A program made the position numbers and the translations under genes. Source: Heliomarina baculiformis (GTDB taxonomy: Bacteria > Pseudomonadota > Alphaproteobacteria > Rhodobacterales > Rhodobacteraceae). From it: a DNA stretch of 64,000 nt. The notes beneath the pieces are model-generated. The model ran no database searches. It saw only the letters and a list, made by a program, of their open reading frames with translations, and had not been told where the DNA came from. Location of the stretch: the NCBI RefSeq assembly GCF_019966545.1, contig NZ_JAIMIC010000004.1, positions 248,001-312,000 on the forward strand, in the 5' to 3' direction. Position 1 is the stretch's first letter. Each line of letters begins with the position of its first letter. Positions 8,630 to 17,615 of this stretch are shown here, piece after piece.

Positions 8630-9253
8630 TCAGCGCGAGCCGGGGCGGATCGGCGGGCGCCGCGTGGGCGTACAGCTGCCGGTGCCGTTGCACTGTGTGC
8701 CGGGCGCGCAGATCCTGCCCTCGGTGCAGCGGGTCGCGCCGATAGCCGAACATCCTCCTTCCCCGAGACATAGGCTGTTGGCCGGGCAATACCGCCCCTG
8801 TCCGCAATCCGTCGCGTTGGCCGGAATGCACCCGCCGCCGATGGAACAACGGCTACCCGGCGCGCAGGTCAGGCCGTTCGGGCAGATCTCTGCCCCGGGA
8901 ATGCAATTCGATGCCAGACCTCCGGATTCACCGGGCAGGCAGCGCCGGTCGGGAAGGTTCAATTGGGGAGGTTCGATCCGAGGAAAAGGTTTCAGCCCGC
9001 CCGAGAGGTCGGGCAAGGCGGGTTCGGGAATTGGCGGGATGCGTCCCGAACGGGTCATGCCGTTCGAGGGGGGCAGCGGGTTGAGGCTGCCCGGGGGACG
9101 CTGCTGTCTCAGGCTTCCGGCGGGCGGGTCAAGCAGGCTGCCCTGCGCCCCGGCATATTCGGCCAGAAATACAGCACTGAAAAGCACCAGCAACGCGCCT
9201 AGATGCAGGTTGCGAAACCATCGGGACAGGCTGGATCGGAACGCGGGGGACAT
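8630..9253 (-). CDS. Exported cysteine-repeat protein
   Basis: The 207-residue product has a hydrophobic N-terminal segment (about 17-36, LHLGALLVLFSAVFLAEYAGA) ending in a plausible signal-peptidase site. A Pro-rich linker covers about 40-100, followed by a Cys-rich domain. Twelve cysteines fall in three repeats with exact spacing: 124/130/136/142, 150/156/162/168 and 176/182/188/194, giving steps of 6 and a period of 26. Two extra cysteines are at 105 and 117. Each repeat carries GxxC and GGC-like turns reminiscent of small disulfide-rich modules. It probably folds in the periplasm or outside the cell with disulfides; the function is unknown. It is transcribed divergently from the glycosylase gene. 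Confidence 0.75.
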   Translation of the reverse strand: MSPAFRSSLSRWFRNLHLGALLVLFSAVFLAEYAGAQGSLLDPPAGSLRQQRPPGSLNPLPPSNGMTRSGRIPPIPEPALPDLSGGLKPFPRIEPPQLNLPDRRCLPGESGGLASNCIPGAEICPNGLTCAPGSRCSIGGGCIPANATDCGQGRYCPANSLCLGEGGCSAIGATRCTEGRICAPGTQCNGTGSCTPTRRPPIRPGSR

Positions 9254-9297
9254 CTTGTATCACTTGGCACTGGAACCTGAATTGTCCAGATCATAGG

Positions 9298-10083
9298 GTG
9301 CTGGGAATGGAATCATATCAGGAATTCGAAGCAGCGCGGGCGATGCTGGAATGGCAGATCGAACTTGGCGCGACCGAGGCGATCTGCGATGCACCCATCG
9401 ATCGCTACAGCCTGCCAGACGCTTTGCCGAAACCGGCGCAACCCTCCGGCGTCTCGCAGGCGGTGGCCCAGGTCGAGGACGTCGAGTTGGATGCCGTGGC
9501 CGAAGCGCGCGCGGCGGCAAAGGGTGCCGCTTCGCTGGACGCCCTGCACGCCGCGCTGGCCGCGTTTGAGCATTGCGATCTCAAAAAAGGCGCGCGCAGT
9601 CTTGTGTTTGGTGACGGTACGCCGGGCGCCCGTGTCATGATCATCGGAGACGCGCCGGACCGCGACGAGGATCGCGCCGGACGTCCTTTTGTCGGCAAGC
9701 CGGGGGAATTGCTCGATGCGATGCTGGCGGCCATTGGCCTCAGCCGCGCCGAGAATGTTTACGTCACCACGGCGCTGCCATGGCGTCTGCCGCAGAATCA
9801 TGAACCACGGCCTGACCAGCTTGCGATGCTGCGTCCCTTCCTTGAACGTCATGTCTCGCTGGCGGCACCCGAGTTCCTCATCCTGATGGGAAACACGGCC
9901 TGCGACGCGGTGCTGGGCAAACGGGGGATCTCGCGGTTGCGCGGCCACTGGGCCGAGACATGGGGCCGTCCGGTGCTGCCGATGCTGCATCCAGCGCAGC
10001 TTCTCGGTCGGCCGAGAGACAAAAAAATGGCATGGGCAGACCTGCTGGAACTCAACGCCCGGCTGAAACGGAGTACATCATGA
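9298..10083 (+). CDS. Uracil-DNA glycosylase, family 4-like
   Basis: DNA repair enzyme that removes uracil. The 261-residue product has motif 1 GDAPDRDEDRAGRPFVGKPG at about 117-136, a middle segment NVYVTTALPWRLPQN and a C-terminal MLHPAQLLGRP with lysines and tryptophan as in family 4. An approximately 85-residue N-terminal extension is low in motifs. The [4Fe-4S] cysteines typical of family 4 are largely absent: only EHCDLK remains, and the Cys expected before PFL is Leu (AMLRPFL). It overlaps the next gene by ATGA. Confidence 0.85.
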   Translation: MLGMESYQEFEAARAMLEWQIELGATEAICDAPIDRYSLPDALPKPAQPSGVSQAVAQVEDVELDAVAEARAAAKGAASLDALHAALAAFEHCDLKKGARSLVFGDGTPGARVMIIGDAPDRDEDRAGRPFVGKPGELLDAMLAAIGLSRAENVYVTTALPWRLPQNHEPRPDQLAMLRPFLERHVSLAAPEFLILMGNTACDAVLGKRGISRLRGHWAETWGRPVLPMLHPAQLLGRPRDKKMAWADLLELNARLKRSTS

Positions 10084-10679
10084 GAATTCTGGCCTTTTCC
10101 GATCTGCACCTCGATACGGCGCGGGCCGCCGAACTGGTCGAAGCGGGTAACAGCGCGGACCTGGTCATCGGTGCCGGCGATTTCTGTAACATGCGGCAGG
10201 GTCTTGATCTTGCGATGGACATGCTGGGCGAGATACGCCGCCCCACTGTCCTTGTGCCCGGCAATGCCGAGAGCGCGGACGAGTTGCGCGCGGCGGTGCC
10301 CGAGGGTTTTGCGGTGCTGCACGGTCAGGGCATGACGATCTCGGGCCTGCGGCTCTTCGGGCTTGGCTATGGGGTGCCCGAGACCCCGTTCGGCGGCTGG
10401 TCCTGCGATCTCGACGAAGACACGGCAGCCGGCATGCTGAAGGAATGCGAAGCGGCGGACATCCTGATCCTGCATTCCCCGCCAAAGGGCGTAGCGGATT
10501 CGACCTCTAGCGGTCATTCTGTCGGGTCCGTGGCGATCCGTGACGCGATCCGGCGAATTCAGCCCCGGCTGGCCGTCTGCGGTCACATCCACGACAGTTG
10601 GGGGGAAACGGGCCAAATAGGCGAGACGCCCGTGGTGAACCTTGGCCCGATGCCGAACTGGTTCGAAATTCCGGACTGA
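10080..10679 (+). CDS. Calcineurin-like metallophosphoesterase
   Basis: The 199-residue protein starts at the ATG overlapping the previous stop. Family motifs in order are FSDLHLDTA (D-x-H, residues 6-14), GAGDFCN (GD, about 36-42), PGNAES (GN[HD] region with Ala), ILHSPP and VCGHIHDSWG (GHxH). These residues bind two metal ions and hydrolyse phosphoesters. The substrate cannot be told from sequence. It is co-transcribed with the glycosylase gene upstream. Confidence 0.85.
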   Translation: MRILAFSDLHLDTARAAELVEAGNSADLVIGAGDFCNMRQGLDLAMDMLGEIRRPTVLVPGNAESADELRAAVPEGFAVLHGQGMTISGLRLFGLGYGVPETPFGGWSCDLDEDTAAGMLKECEAADILILHSPPKGVADSTSSGHSVGSVAIRDAIRRIQPRLAVCGHIHDSWGETGQIGETPVVNLGPMPNWFEIPD

Positions 10680-10707
10680 CCCACAACTATCACCAAGGAG
10701 ACGCAAG

Positions 10708-11250
10708 ATGCCCGAGAGCGCGCAGGTCAGGGAGTTCATGCCGGTGCGGATTGCCGTGCTGACCGTTTCGGATTCCCGCAGCATGGAAGATGACCGGTCG
10801 GGGCAGGTGCTTGTGGACAGGCTTTCCGCGGCGGGGCACGTGTTGGCCGACCGGCGGATCGTCGAGGATGACCGCGCTTCCATCGCCGCCCATCTGCGCG
10901 ACTGGATTGCCAACCCCGATGTCGACGTGGTGATTTCCACGGGCGGCACCGGTCTCACCGGGCGCGACGTGACGGTAGAAGCGCATCGCGACGTCTATGA
11001 AAAAGAGATCGATGCCTTTGGCACTGTCTTCACCATCGTGTCGATGAAAAAGATCGGCACCAGCGCGGTTCAGTCACGCGCCACGGGTGGCGTGGCAGGC
11101 GGAACCTACCTCTTTGCGCTGCCCGGGAGCCCGGGTGCCTGCAAGGATGCATGGGACGAAATTCTGTGCCATCAGCTCGACTACCGTCACAAACCCTGCA
11201 ATTTTGTCGAGATTTTTCCGCGCCTAACGGAAAATCAGCGACGGAAATAG
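10708..11250 (+). CDS. moaB: Molybdenum cofactor biosynthesis protein B
   Basis: MoaB/MogA-fold protein of about 180 residues, likely the molybdopterin adenylyltransferase or its paralogue. The start at 10708 is chosen because an AAGGAG site lies 8 bp upstream; longer in-frame starts overlap the phosphoesterase gene. Motifs are LTVSDSRSMEDDRSG near the N-terminus, VVISTGGTGLTGRDVT at about 75-90 and the C-terminal LPGSPGACKDAWDEIL. It supplies molybdopterin to enzymes whose maturation genes (fdhD, mobAB, moeA) lie 14 kb away in this window. Confidence 0.93.
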   Translation: MPESAQVREFMPVRIAVLTVSDSRSMEDDRSGQVLVDRLSAAGHVLADRRIVEDDRASIAAHLRDWIANPDVDVVISTGGTGLTGRDVTVEAHRDVYEKEIDAFGTVFTIVSMKKIGTSAVQSRATGGVAGGTYLFALPGSPGACKDAWDEILCHQLDYRHKPCNFVEIFPRLTENQRRK

Positions 11251-11362
11251 GCGTTCCCGGCGTATAAGGGAATGTGACCCTGTCTGTGCCGCGCAAGCGG
11301 CAGCCGGTATTCTTGTGCCGGACAGGCCGGGTTGCGGTGGAATAAGGGTACGTTGATCAAGC

Positions 11363-12820
11363 ATGAGATTCCTGCGTCAAACACTGATCGGCCTGTTTCT
11401 GTCGGCGCTCGCGCTGGCATTGGTGATCTATGCCGTGCAGAGCGTTTTCCTCGCGGTGCAGGACAGGATGTCTCAGGAGGGGCGCGAGATGCCCCCGAAC
11501 GAACGGGTCTTTGCAGTGAACCTGCAAGAGGCCCGGCTGGAAACCGTTGTCCCAGAGCTGGAAGTTTTCGGTCAGGTACAGAGCCGTCGCACCCTTGAAA
11601 TCCGCTCGCCCGTGGCCGGTCGTGTCGTCGAACTCGCCGCGTCCTTTGAAGAAGGCGGCGTGGTCGAACAGGACGACATGCTTTTGCGGATCGACCCCAA
11701 GGACGCACAGTCGGCGCTGGAAACGGCCCGCAGCAATCTTCAGGACGCAGAGACAGAGCTGCGCGATGCCGAGCGCTCGCTTGACCTTGCCCGCGATACG
11801 CTGGCCGCCGCCGAGGAACAGGCGGAGCTTCAGGAACGTGCCTACCAGCGGCAAATTGATCTGGAAACGCGTGGCGTGGCGACATCGGCGACGGTGGAAA
11901 GCGCCGAGCTTGCGGCGGCCTCGTCCCGGCAAGCCGTGCTGGCCAGCCGCCTGTCGCTGGCACAGGCAGAGCTGCGCATCGATCAGGCTAATACCGATCT
12001 TTCCCGGATGCAGCTTGCCGTACAGGACGCGCAGCGAGATCTCGAGGATACGGTGATCACGGCGGAATTCGCCGGTACGCTCAGCGATGTAAATGTCGTC
12101 GAAGGCGGTCTGGTTTCGGTCAACGAAATGCTCGGCAATATTGTCGACGGCTCCGCGCTCGAAGTGTCGTTTCGCGTCTCGACTTCGCAATACGCGCGGC
12201 TGCTCGGGCGCGACGGGTCGCTGATCAAGGCGCCGGTGCGGGTGACGCTGGATGCCAATGGCGCCGACCTGCAGGCCGAAGGTCAGATCAGCCGCGACAA
12301 TGCCCGCGCCGGAGAGGGCCAGCTTGGCCGTATGCTCTATGCGCAGCTCGATCCTGCACCCGGTTTCAAACCGGATGACTTCGTGATCGTCAAGGTGGAC
12401 GAACCGCCGCTGGCGGAGGTCGCGCTCTTGCCTGCATCGGCGCTGGATTCAAGCAATACGGTGCTGGTTCTGGAGGATGGCGACCGGTTGCAGTCGCTGT
12501 CGGTCGAACTTGTGCGCCGTCAGGGCGATGACGTGCTGGTGCGGGGCGAAGGTCTGGCCGGTCAGCTGGTCGTGGTTGACCGCACGCCGGTTCTGGGCCC
12601 GGGGATCCGGGTGCGCCCGCTGAACCTGCCGCCGTCCGACGATGAGCCGCCTTCGGATTTACTGGAACTCAGCCAGGAAAGGCGTAGCAAGCTTGTGGCC
12701 TTTGTCGAAGCGAACGAAGGCATGCCGGCCGAGATGAAGGCGCGCATGCTGGCGCAGCTCAGCAGCGATAAGGTGCCGGCAGGGCTTGTGGCCCGCATCG
12801 AATCCCGGATCGGGGGCTAG
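11363..12820 (+). CDS. RND efflux periplasmic adaptor (membrane fusion protein)
   Basis: The 485-residue protein has one N-terminal membrane anchor (about 5-30). A lipoyl-like half-motif (RSPVAGRVVELAASFEEGGVVEQDDMLLRIDP) follows, then a long alpha-hairpin of heptad-like sequence (about 115-225, rich in Ala/Glu/Gln), a second lipoyl half (TVITAEFAGTLSDVNVVEGGLV) and a beta-barrel. This is the normal adaptor order. A C-terminal extension of about 60 residues includes an unusual helical tail. It sits 4 bp upstream of the RND pump gene, with which it must form a complex. The exported substrate cannot be read from sequence. Confidence 0.92.
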   Translation: MRFLRQTLIGLFLSALALALVIYAVQSVFLAVQDRMSQEGREMPPNERVFAVNLQEARLETVVPELEVFGQVQSRRTLEIRSPVAGRVVELAASFEEGGVVEQDDMLLRIDPKDAQSALETARSNLQDAETELRDAERSLDLARDTLAAAEEQAELQERAYQRQIDLETRGVATSATVESAELAAASSRQAVLASRLSLAQAELRIDQANTDLSRMQLAVQDAQRDLEDTVITAEFAGTLSDVNVVEGGLVSVNEMLGNIVDGSALEVSFRVSTSQYARLLGRDGSLIKAPVRVTLDANGADLQAEGQISRDNARAGEGQLGRMLYAQLDPAPGFKPDDFVIVKVDEPPLAEVALLPASALDSSNTVLVLEDGDRLQSLSVELVRRQGDDVLVRGEGLAGQLVVVDRTPVLGPGIRVRPLNLPPSDDEPPSDLLELSQERRSKLVAFVEANEGMPAEMKARMLAQLSSDKVPAGLVARIESRIGG

Positions 12821-12824
12821 GGCC

Positions 12825-15800
12825 ATGGCCCGGAATATTCCGCGCTCGGCGGGCGGGTTGCTGTCCTACTTTACCAGGCACCGGACGGCGGCGAATCTCT
12901 TGCTGGTGCTGCTCTTGGTCCTGGGCGTAGCGGCGATGCCTAACATGCGCACCCAGTTTTTTCCGGACGTGGTATCGAGCAACATCAACGTGAACTTGGT
13001 CTGGGAGGGCGCGGGTCCCGAGGACGTGGACAGCGCCATCATACAGGCGCTAGACCCGGCCCTGCTGTCGGTCGAGGGTGTCGAAAACACCTATGCCGTT
13101 TCGCACGAAGGGTGGGGGCAGGTCACTGTCGAGTTCGAGCCGGGCTGGGATTCAGGACGCGCGGTCGAGGACATCCAGAGCGTCATCGACGGTATTTCGA
13201 CCTTTCCGGACGAGGCCGAAGAGCCAACGATACAAAGGGCTGTCTGGCGTGACCGGGTGACCGATGTGGTCATCAGCGGCCCGCTCGATGCGCAGCAACT
13301 TGCCCTGCTGGCCGACGAACTTGTCGCGCGGCTCTTTGCCAGCGGCGTGACGCGGACGACGCTGCGCGGGGTGGCCGCGCCCAATACGGTGATCGAGGTG
13401 CCGTCGTCACGGCTGGTGGGCTATGACGTGACCATGTCGGAGATCGCGACGGCGGTGCGGGCCGAGGTTTCGGCCAACCCCGCGGGCGATGTAGAGGGCG
13501 CCAATGCGCGGGTACGGGCCGGGACCGAAAAACGCACACCCGATGATCTTGCGAACATCGTCCTGCGGTCGAACGCTGATGGCTCTACCCTGACCATTGG
13601 CGATGTCGCCACCATTCGTGTCGAGGGAACCGACCGGTCGCGCACCTATTTCGTTGGCGACAACCCGGCGGTTTCGATCCGTGTGGATCGTTCCGATCAG
13701 GGCGACGCCGTGGGCATCCAGCATACGGTCGAAGAGGTCGTGGCGCGGATGCAGACCACCGCGCCCGAAGGGGTCAAGATCGATCTGATCCGCACCCGGG
13801 CCGAGGCCATTACCGGTCGTCTCAACCTGCTTGTCGATAACGGGCTGATGGGGCTGGCGTTGGTTGTGGGCCTGCTGTTCCTGTTCCTCAACGCGCGCAT
13901 CGCATTCTGGGTGGCCGCCGGGATTCCCGTTGCCATGTTCGCGGCGATCGCGCTGATGTACGCCTTTGGGCTGACCTTCAACATGATCAGTCTCTTCGGG
14001 CTGATCCTGACACTGGGCATCGTGGTCGACGACGCAATTGTCGTGGGCGAGCACGTGGATTTCCGCGCCCGACGGATGGGCGAGCCGGGTGTCGTCGCGG
14101 CGGAAAATGCGGCCCGGCGCATGGCGATGCCGGTCTTTGCCGCAACGGTCACGACGGTCATCGCCTTTTTCGGCCTGACCTCCATCGGCGGCCGGTTCGG
14201 CGACATGATTAAGGACATTCCCTTTACGGTGATCGTCGTGCTGATCGCCTCGCTGGTCGAATGCTTCCTGATCCTGCCAAATCACATGAGCCACGCGGTA
14301 ACCCATTCGGCGCGCCAGCACTGGTATGACCTGCCGAACCGATACGTGAACCGGGGCTTTGTCTGGGTGCGTGAGAACCTGTTTACGCCGCTGATGCGCG
14401 GGGTCGTGAAAGCGCGCTACGTGGTGCTGGCCGGAGCAGTGGCCCTGCTGGCAAGCCAGGTCGCGATCTTCATTCGCGGAGATATCCAGTGGCGGTTCTT
14501 CAGCGGCCCCGAGCGCGGCTCGGTGACCGGCAACTTCATGATGGCCGAGGGTGCGACCCGCGCCGATTCCATCGCGATGATGCGGGAATTGCAGCGCGCC
14601 ACGGACGAGGTCGCCGCTGAATATGAGGCCGAATATGGCATCAGCCCGCTGGATTACGTGATCGCCGAGCTTGGCGGCAACGCATGGCCCGGACTGAACG
14701 GTGCCGACAACAAGGATCCGGACCAGCTTGGCGCGATCAGCATTGAGCTGATCGATGCAGACCTGCGGCCCTATTCCGCATCGGCCTTCGTCAAGGACAT
14801 TCAGGAAAAGGTCGTCAATCACCCGATGGCCGAAACCGTGTCCTTTAGAAGCTGGCGGTCCGGACCGGGGGGCGACGCACTTTCGGTCCAGTTCTACGGG
14901 GCGGATGTCCAGACGCTCAAGGCCGCGAGCGAGGCGCTAAAGACAGAATTGGCCCGGTTCCCCGAGGTTTCGGGGATCGAGGACAACCTTGCCTATGACA
15001 AGGAAGAGCTGGTGCTTGACCTGACCCCGCAGGGGCAGGCCGTCGGATTTACCATCGAAGCCCTTGCGCCGGCGCTGCGCTCGCGGCTGAACGGGATCGA
15101 GGCCGCGACCTATCCCGACGGGCCGCGCAGTGCCAAGATCCGTGTGGAACTGCCCGAATCCGAACTGACGGCGGACTTTCTCGAGCGCACCCAGATGCGC
15201 ATGCCGGGCGGTGGTTACGTGCCGCTTGCCGATATAGTGAGCGTCGAGCAGCGCACCGGATTTTCATCGGTTCGTCGTGAAAACGGGGTGAGGGTCATCA
15301 GCGTGACCGGGGACATTTCCGAGGATGACCCGGAACGCGCCGCCGAGATCAACACCGAGCTGGAAACCGAAATCTTGCCAAGGATTGCCAGCGTGCTGCA
15401 AGTGGAATGGTATCTGGCCGGTCTCAGCGAGCAGGAGGACGAATTTCTCAGCGACGCCATGACCGGGCTGATCCTCGTTTTGACGGGTATCTACCTGACG
15501 CTGGCCTGGGTCTTTGCAAGCTGGACCCGTCCGCTGGTGGTGATGGCGATCATTCCCTTCGGTCTGGTCGGGACAATCTGGGGTCACGCGCTTTGGGAGA
15601 CACCCCTATCGATGTTCACGGTTGTCGGGCTTCTGGGGATGACCGGAATCATTATCAACGACTCCATCGTGCTGGTCACGACCATCGACGAATACGCGCG
15701 TGACAGGGGGCTTGTACCCTCGATCATCGCAGGCGCGGCGGACCGGCTGCGACCTGTTCTCTTGACCACGCTGACGACGGTGCTCGGTCTGGCGCCGCTG

Positions 15801-16226
15801 CTCTACGAGCAATCCACCCAGGCCCAGTTCCTCAAGCCCACGGTGATCACGCTGGTCTATGGGCTTGGCTTTGGCATGGTTCTCGTTTTGCTCGTGGTGC
15901 CTGCGCTGATTGCCATACAGGCCGATTTCATCCGCCCGCTTGCCTCTTTTCGCCGCGCTCTCGGCCCGCGTAGCGGGGCGATGCGGGGCGTTGCAGGCGG
16001 TATGGCGTTCGTGTTGCTGGCATGGCTGGCGACGACGATGGGGGGGGTGCTGGTAACTGGGGCGCTCGCGCCACCGCTTGCGGCCCTGATGCCGGGATTC
16101 GCGGCGACCGCACCTTTGCAGGCCGCGCTGACGCTTTTTGTTGCAGGCGCGCTGGCAGTGCTTCTGGTGGCCTATCCGGTTGCGGTCATGTTCTTCCGGC
16201 GCTCTGGCCGGATGCGCCGGGCCTAG
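12825..16226 (+). CDS. RND-family efflux transporter permease
   Basis: Proton-driven inner-membrane pump of about 1133 residues, near the usual length. The start at ATG 12825 follows the adaptor stop by 4 bp. TM1 is at about 20-40, followed by a large periplasmic domain. The TM4 motif GIVVDDAIVVGEHV (about residues 398-411) carries the paired Asp of the proton relay. A second half repeats the pattern with GMTGIIINDSIVLVTTIDEY. The C-terminal end has two additional hydrophobic helices (about 1050-1125), beyond the standard twelve, which is worth noting. No outer-membrane factor or regulator is adjacent. Confidence 0.93.
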   Translation: MARNIPRSAGGLLSYFTRHRTAANLLLVLLLVLGVAAMPNMRTQFFPDVVSSNINVNLVWEGAGPEDVDSAIIQALDPALLSVEGVENTYAVSHEGWGQVTVEFEPGWDSGRAVEDIQSVIDGISTFPDEAEEPTIQRAVWRDRVTDVVISGPLDAQQLALLADELVARLFASGVTRTTLRGVAAPNTVIEVPSSRLVGYDVTMSEIATAVRAEVSANPAGDVEGANARVRAGTEKRTPDDLANIVLRSNADGSTLTIGDVATIRVEGTDRSRTYFVGDNPAVSIRVDRSDQGDAVGIQHTVEEVVARMQTTAPEGVKIDLIRTRAEAITGRLNLLVDNGLMGLALVVGLLFLFLNARIAFWVAAGIPVAMFAAIALMYAFGLTFNMISLFGLILTLGIVVDDAIVVGEHVDFRARRMGEPGVVAAENAARRMAMPVFAATVTTVIAFFGLTSIGGRFGDMIKDIPFTVIVVLIASLVECFLILPNHMSHAVTHSARQHWYDLPNRYVNRGFVWVRENLFTPLMRGVVKARYVVLAGAVALLASQVAIFIRGDIQWRFFSGPERGSVTGNFMMAEGATRADSIAMMRELQRATDEVAAEYEAEYGISPLDYVIAELGGNAWPGLNGADNKDPDQLGAISIELIDADLRPYSASAFVKDIQEKVVNHPMAETVSFRSWRSGPGGDALSVQFYGADVQTLKAASEALKTELARFPEVSGIEDNLAYDKEELVLDLTPQGQAVGFTIEALAPALRSRLNGIEAATYPDGPRSAKIRVELPESELTADFLERTQMRMPGGGYVPLADIVSVEQRTGFSSVRRENGVRVISVTGDISEDDPERAAEINTELETEILPRIASVLQVEWYLAGLSEQEDEFLSDAMTGLILVLTGIYLTLAWVFASWTRPLVVMAIIPFGLVGTIWGHALWETPLSMFTVVGLLGMTGIIINDSIVLVTTIDEYARDRGLVPSIIAGAADRLRPVLLTTLTTVLGLAPLLYEQSTQAQFLKPTVITLVYGLGFGMVLVLLVVPALIAIQADFIRPLASFRRALGPRSGAMRGVAGGMAFVLLAWLATTMGGVLVTGALAPPLAALMPGFAATAPLQAALTLFVAGALAVLLVAYPVAVMFFRRSGRMRRA

Positions 16227-16642
16227 ATACGTGCCTGCGCCAGCCGGACCATCTCATCTACCGACTCGCTCATTTCGATCTTGCGCGACAGGACGTCGTC
16301 CACCGGAAACCAGTCCGCGTCGCTCACGTCATCGGCCGCAACCGGCGTGCCCGAGACATAGGCGCAGCGCACCGCTGTCAGCAGGAAATGTACCGCTGTG
16401 CCGCCCCGGGCATCGGGCAGGATCACGTCCACATTCGTCAGGTATTCCTGCGGTTTCGCGATGACGCCGGTTTCTTCCTGCGCTTCGCGCGCCGCCGCGT
16501 CGAGCGCGGTCTCCCCCCATTCGACGTGGCCACCGGGAAACCCCCACAGCCCTGCGTCGGGCTGTTTGATCCGCCGCACCAACAGCACTCGGTCCTGATG
16601 CAGGATGACGGCAATGGTTCCTAGGATGGGGGATTTTGTCAT
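16223..16642 (-). CDS. Nudix hydrolase
   Basis: The 139-residue pyrophosphohydrolase has a complete Nudix box, G-x5-E-x7-REAQEETGV, at about residues 38-60 (starting GGHVEWGE). It hydrolyses a nucleoside diphosphate linked to another moiety; the exact substrate is unknown. The short N-terminal strand PILGTIAVILHQDRVLLVRR is typical of MutT-like members. Its stop overlaps the end of the convergent RND gene by 4 bp. It is 6 bp downstream of the DsbD-like gene and probably in one transcript with it. Confidence 0.93.
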   Translation of the reverse strand: MTKSPILGTIAVILHQDRVLLVRRIKQPDAGLWGFPGGHVEWGETALDAAAREAQEETGVIAKPQEYLTNVDVILPDARGGTAVHFLLTAVRCAYVSGTPVAADDVSDADWFPVDDVLSRKIEMSESVDEMVRLAQARI

Positions 16643-16648
16643 GCCCCG

Positions 16649-17458
16649 TTATCGGGACTCGCACCCTCGGATGTCAACCGCGCGGCTGCTGCCAAGCACC
16701 GTCAGGCGCAGCGCCGACCGGTCGAGCGCATAGGGCTTGCCTTCGACATGAACCAGTTCGCTCGTTGCCCGCAGCCGGTTGCCGGACCGGGTCACGACCG
16801 GTTCGGAGGCCCAGAGTTTCGGATTGCCGGTTTCGATCACGGCGACTTCGGTGCCGCCGGTCGGGGGCAGGTCGATCTCGGCGGTGACTTCCATGCCGTT
16901 CGCCGTCGGTTTCAGGGCGCATTTGGCTTTTCCGGCACCGGCCTCGTTCGCGGAAAGCGGACGCGCGGCCATCGCCGCGGCAATTGCCGGGTTGCGCTTT
17001 GCGCCCGGTTTCAGCGCGCTGTCAAAGCTGAGCGACGCCGGGATGCAGACATCGCTGCAGACGCCGAAATCGATTCTCCCTGAAAGACGGATGGGCTGGC
17101 CCGGCACTTTTGGCGTGACGATAACCGGGAGCACAAGCTCATGCTTGTAGCCGATGCTGCGCAACCCACCGAGGTGAAATACCTCGGGCGTTGGCCAGAC
17201 CAGCGCGGCGGCGGTGATATTGCTCGACCCGCTCCAGTCGAACTCGGGTGGAATGCCCGCATCTCCGGGGGCGCGCCAATAGGTTTTCCAGCCGGGCGCA
17301 AGCGTGAGTTTCAGCGCCGCCTGTACCTTGCCGTCGGCCATTCGCCCGCCATCAAGCACGTCGACGCGCACGATCTCTTCCAGCGAACCCTGAGCGGTGA
17401 GGGGCGCAGGCGTCTGCAATAGGCCAAGCGTGGCGATAATGGCTATCAGTCTGATCAT
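16649..17458 (-). CDS. DsbD N-terminal-domain-like periplasmic protein
   Basis: The 269-residue protein has a signal peptide (MIRLIAIIATLGLLQTPAPLTAQG). It matches the periplasmic thiol-transfer domain found at the N-terminus of DsbD/ScsB, with FGVCSDVCIPASLSF (C-x3-C, about residues 132-146) as the likely redox pair. The transmembrane and thioredoxin parts of DsbD are missing. Such stand-alone versions are common in Rhodobacteraceae, where a thiol-disulfide role in the periplasm is inferred, not shown. It is followed by a Nudix gene. Confidence 0.78.
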   Translation of the reverse strand: MIRLIAIIATLGLLQTPAPLTAQGSLEEIVRVDVLDGGRMADGKVQAALKLTLAPGWKTYWRAPGDAGIPPEFDWSGSSNITAAALVWPTPEVFHLGGLRSIGYKHELVLPVIVTPKVPGQPIRLSGRIDFGVCSDVCIPASLSFDSALKPGAKRNPAIAAAMAARPLSANEAGAGKAKCALKPTANGMEVTAEIDLPPTGGTEVAVIETGNPKLWASEPVVTRSGNRLRATSELVHVEGKPYALDRSALRLTVLGSSRAVDIRGCESR

Positions 17459-17615
17459 CGATACTAGATGGCCGCAAAACGATGAAATGCCAAGTCACGT
17501 TGCGGTCAGGTCAAGCAAAAGGGATGTGTCCCTTGCCCTTCCCGGCAGCGAGGGCCATGCTGTCATGGAACCGCTGCCGGATCGGAGCGTTCGGAATTAA
17601 AGGAAGTAACGCTAC

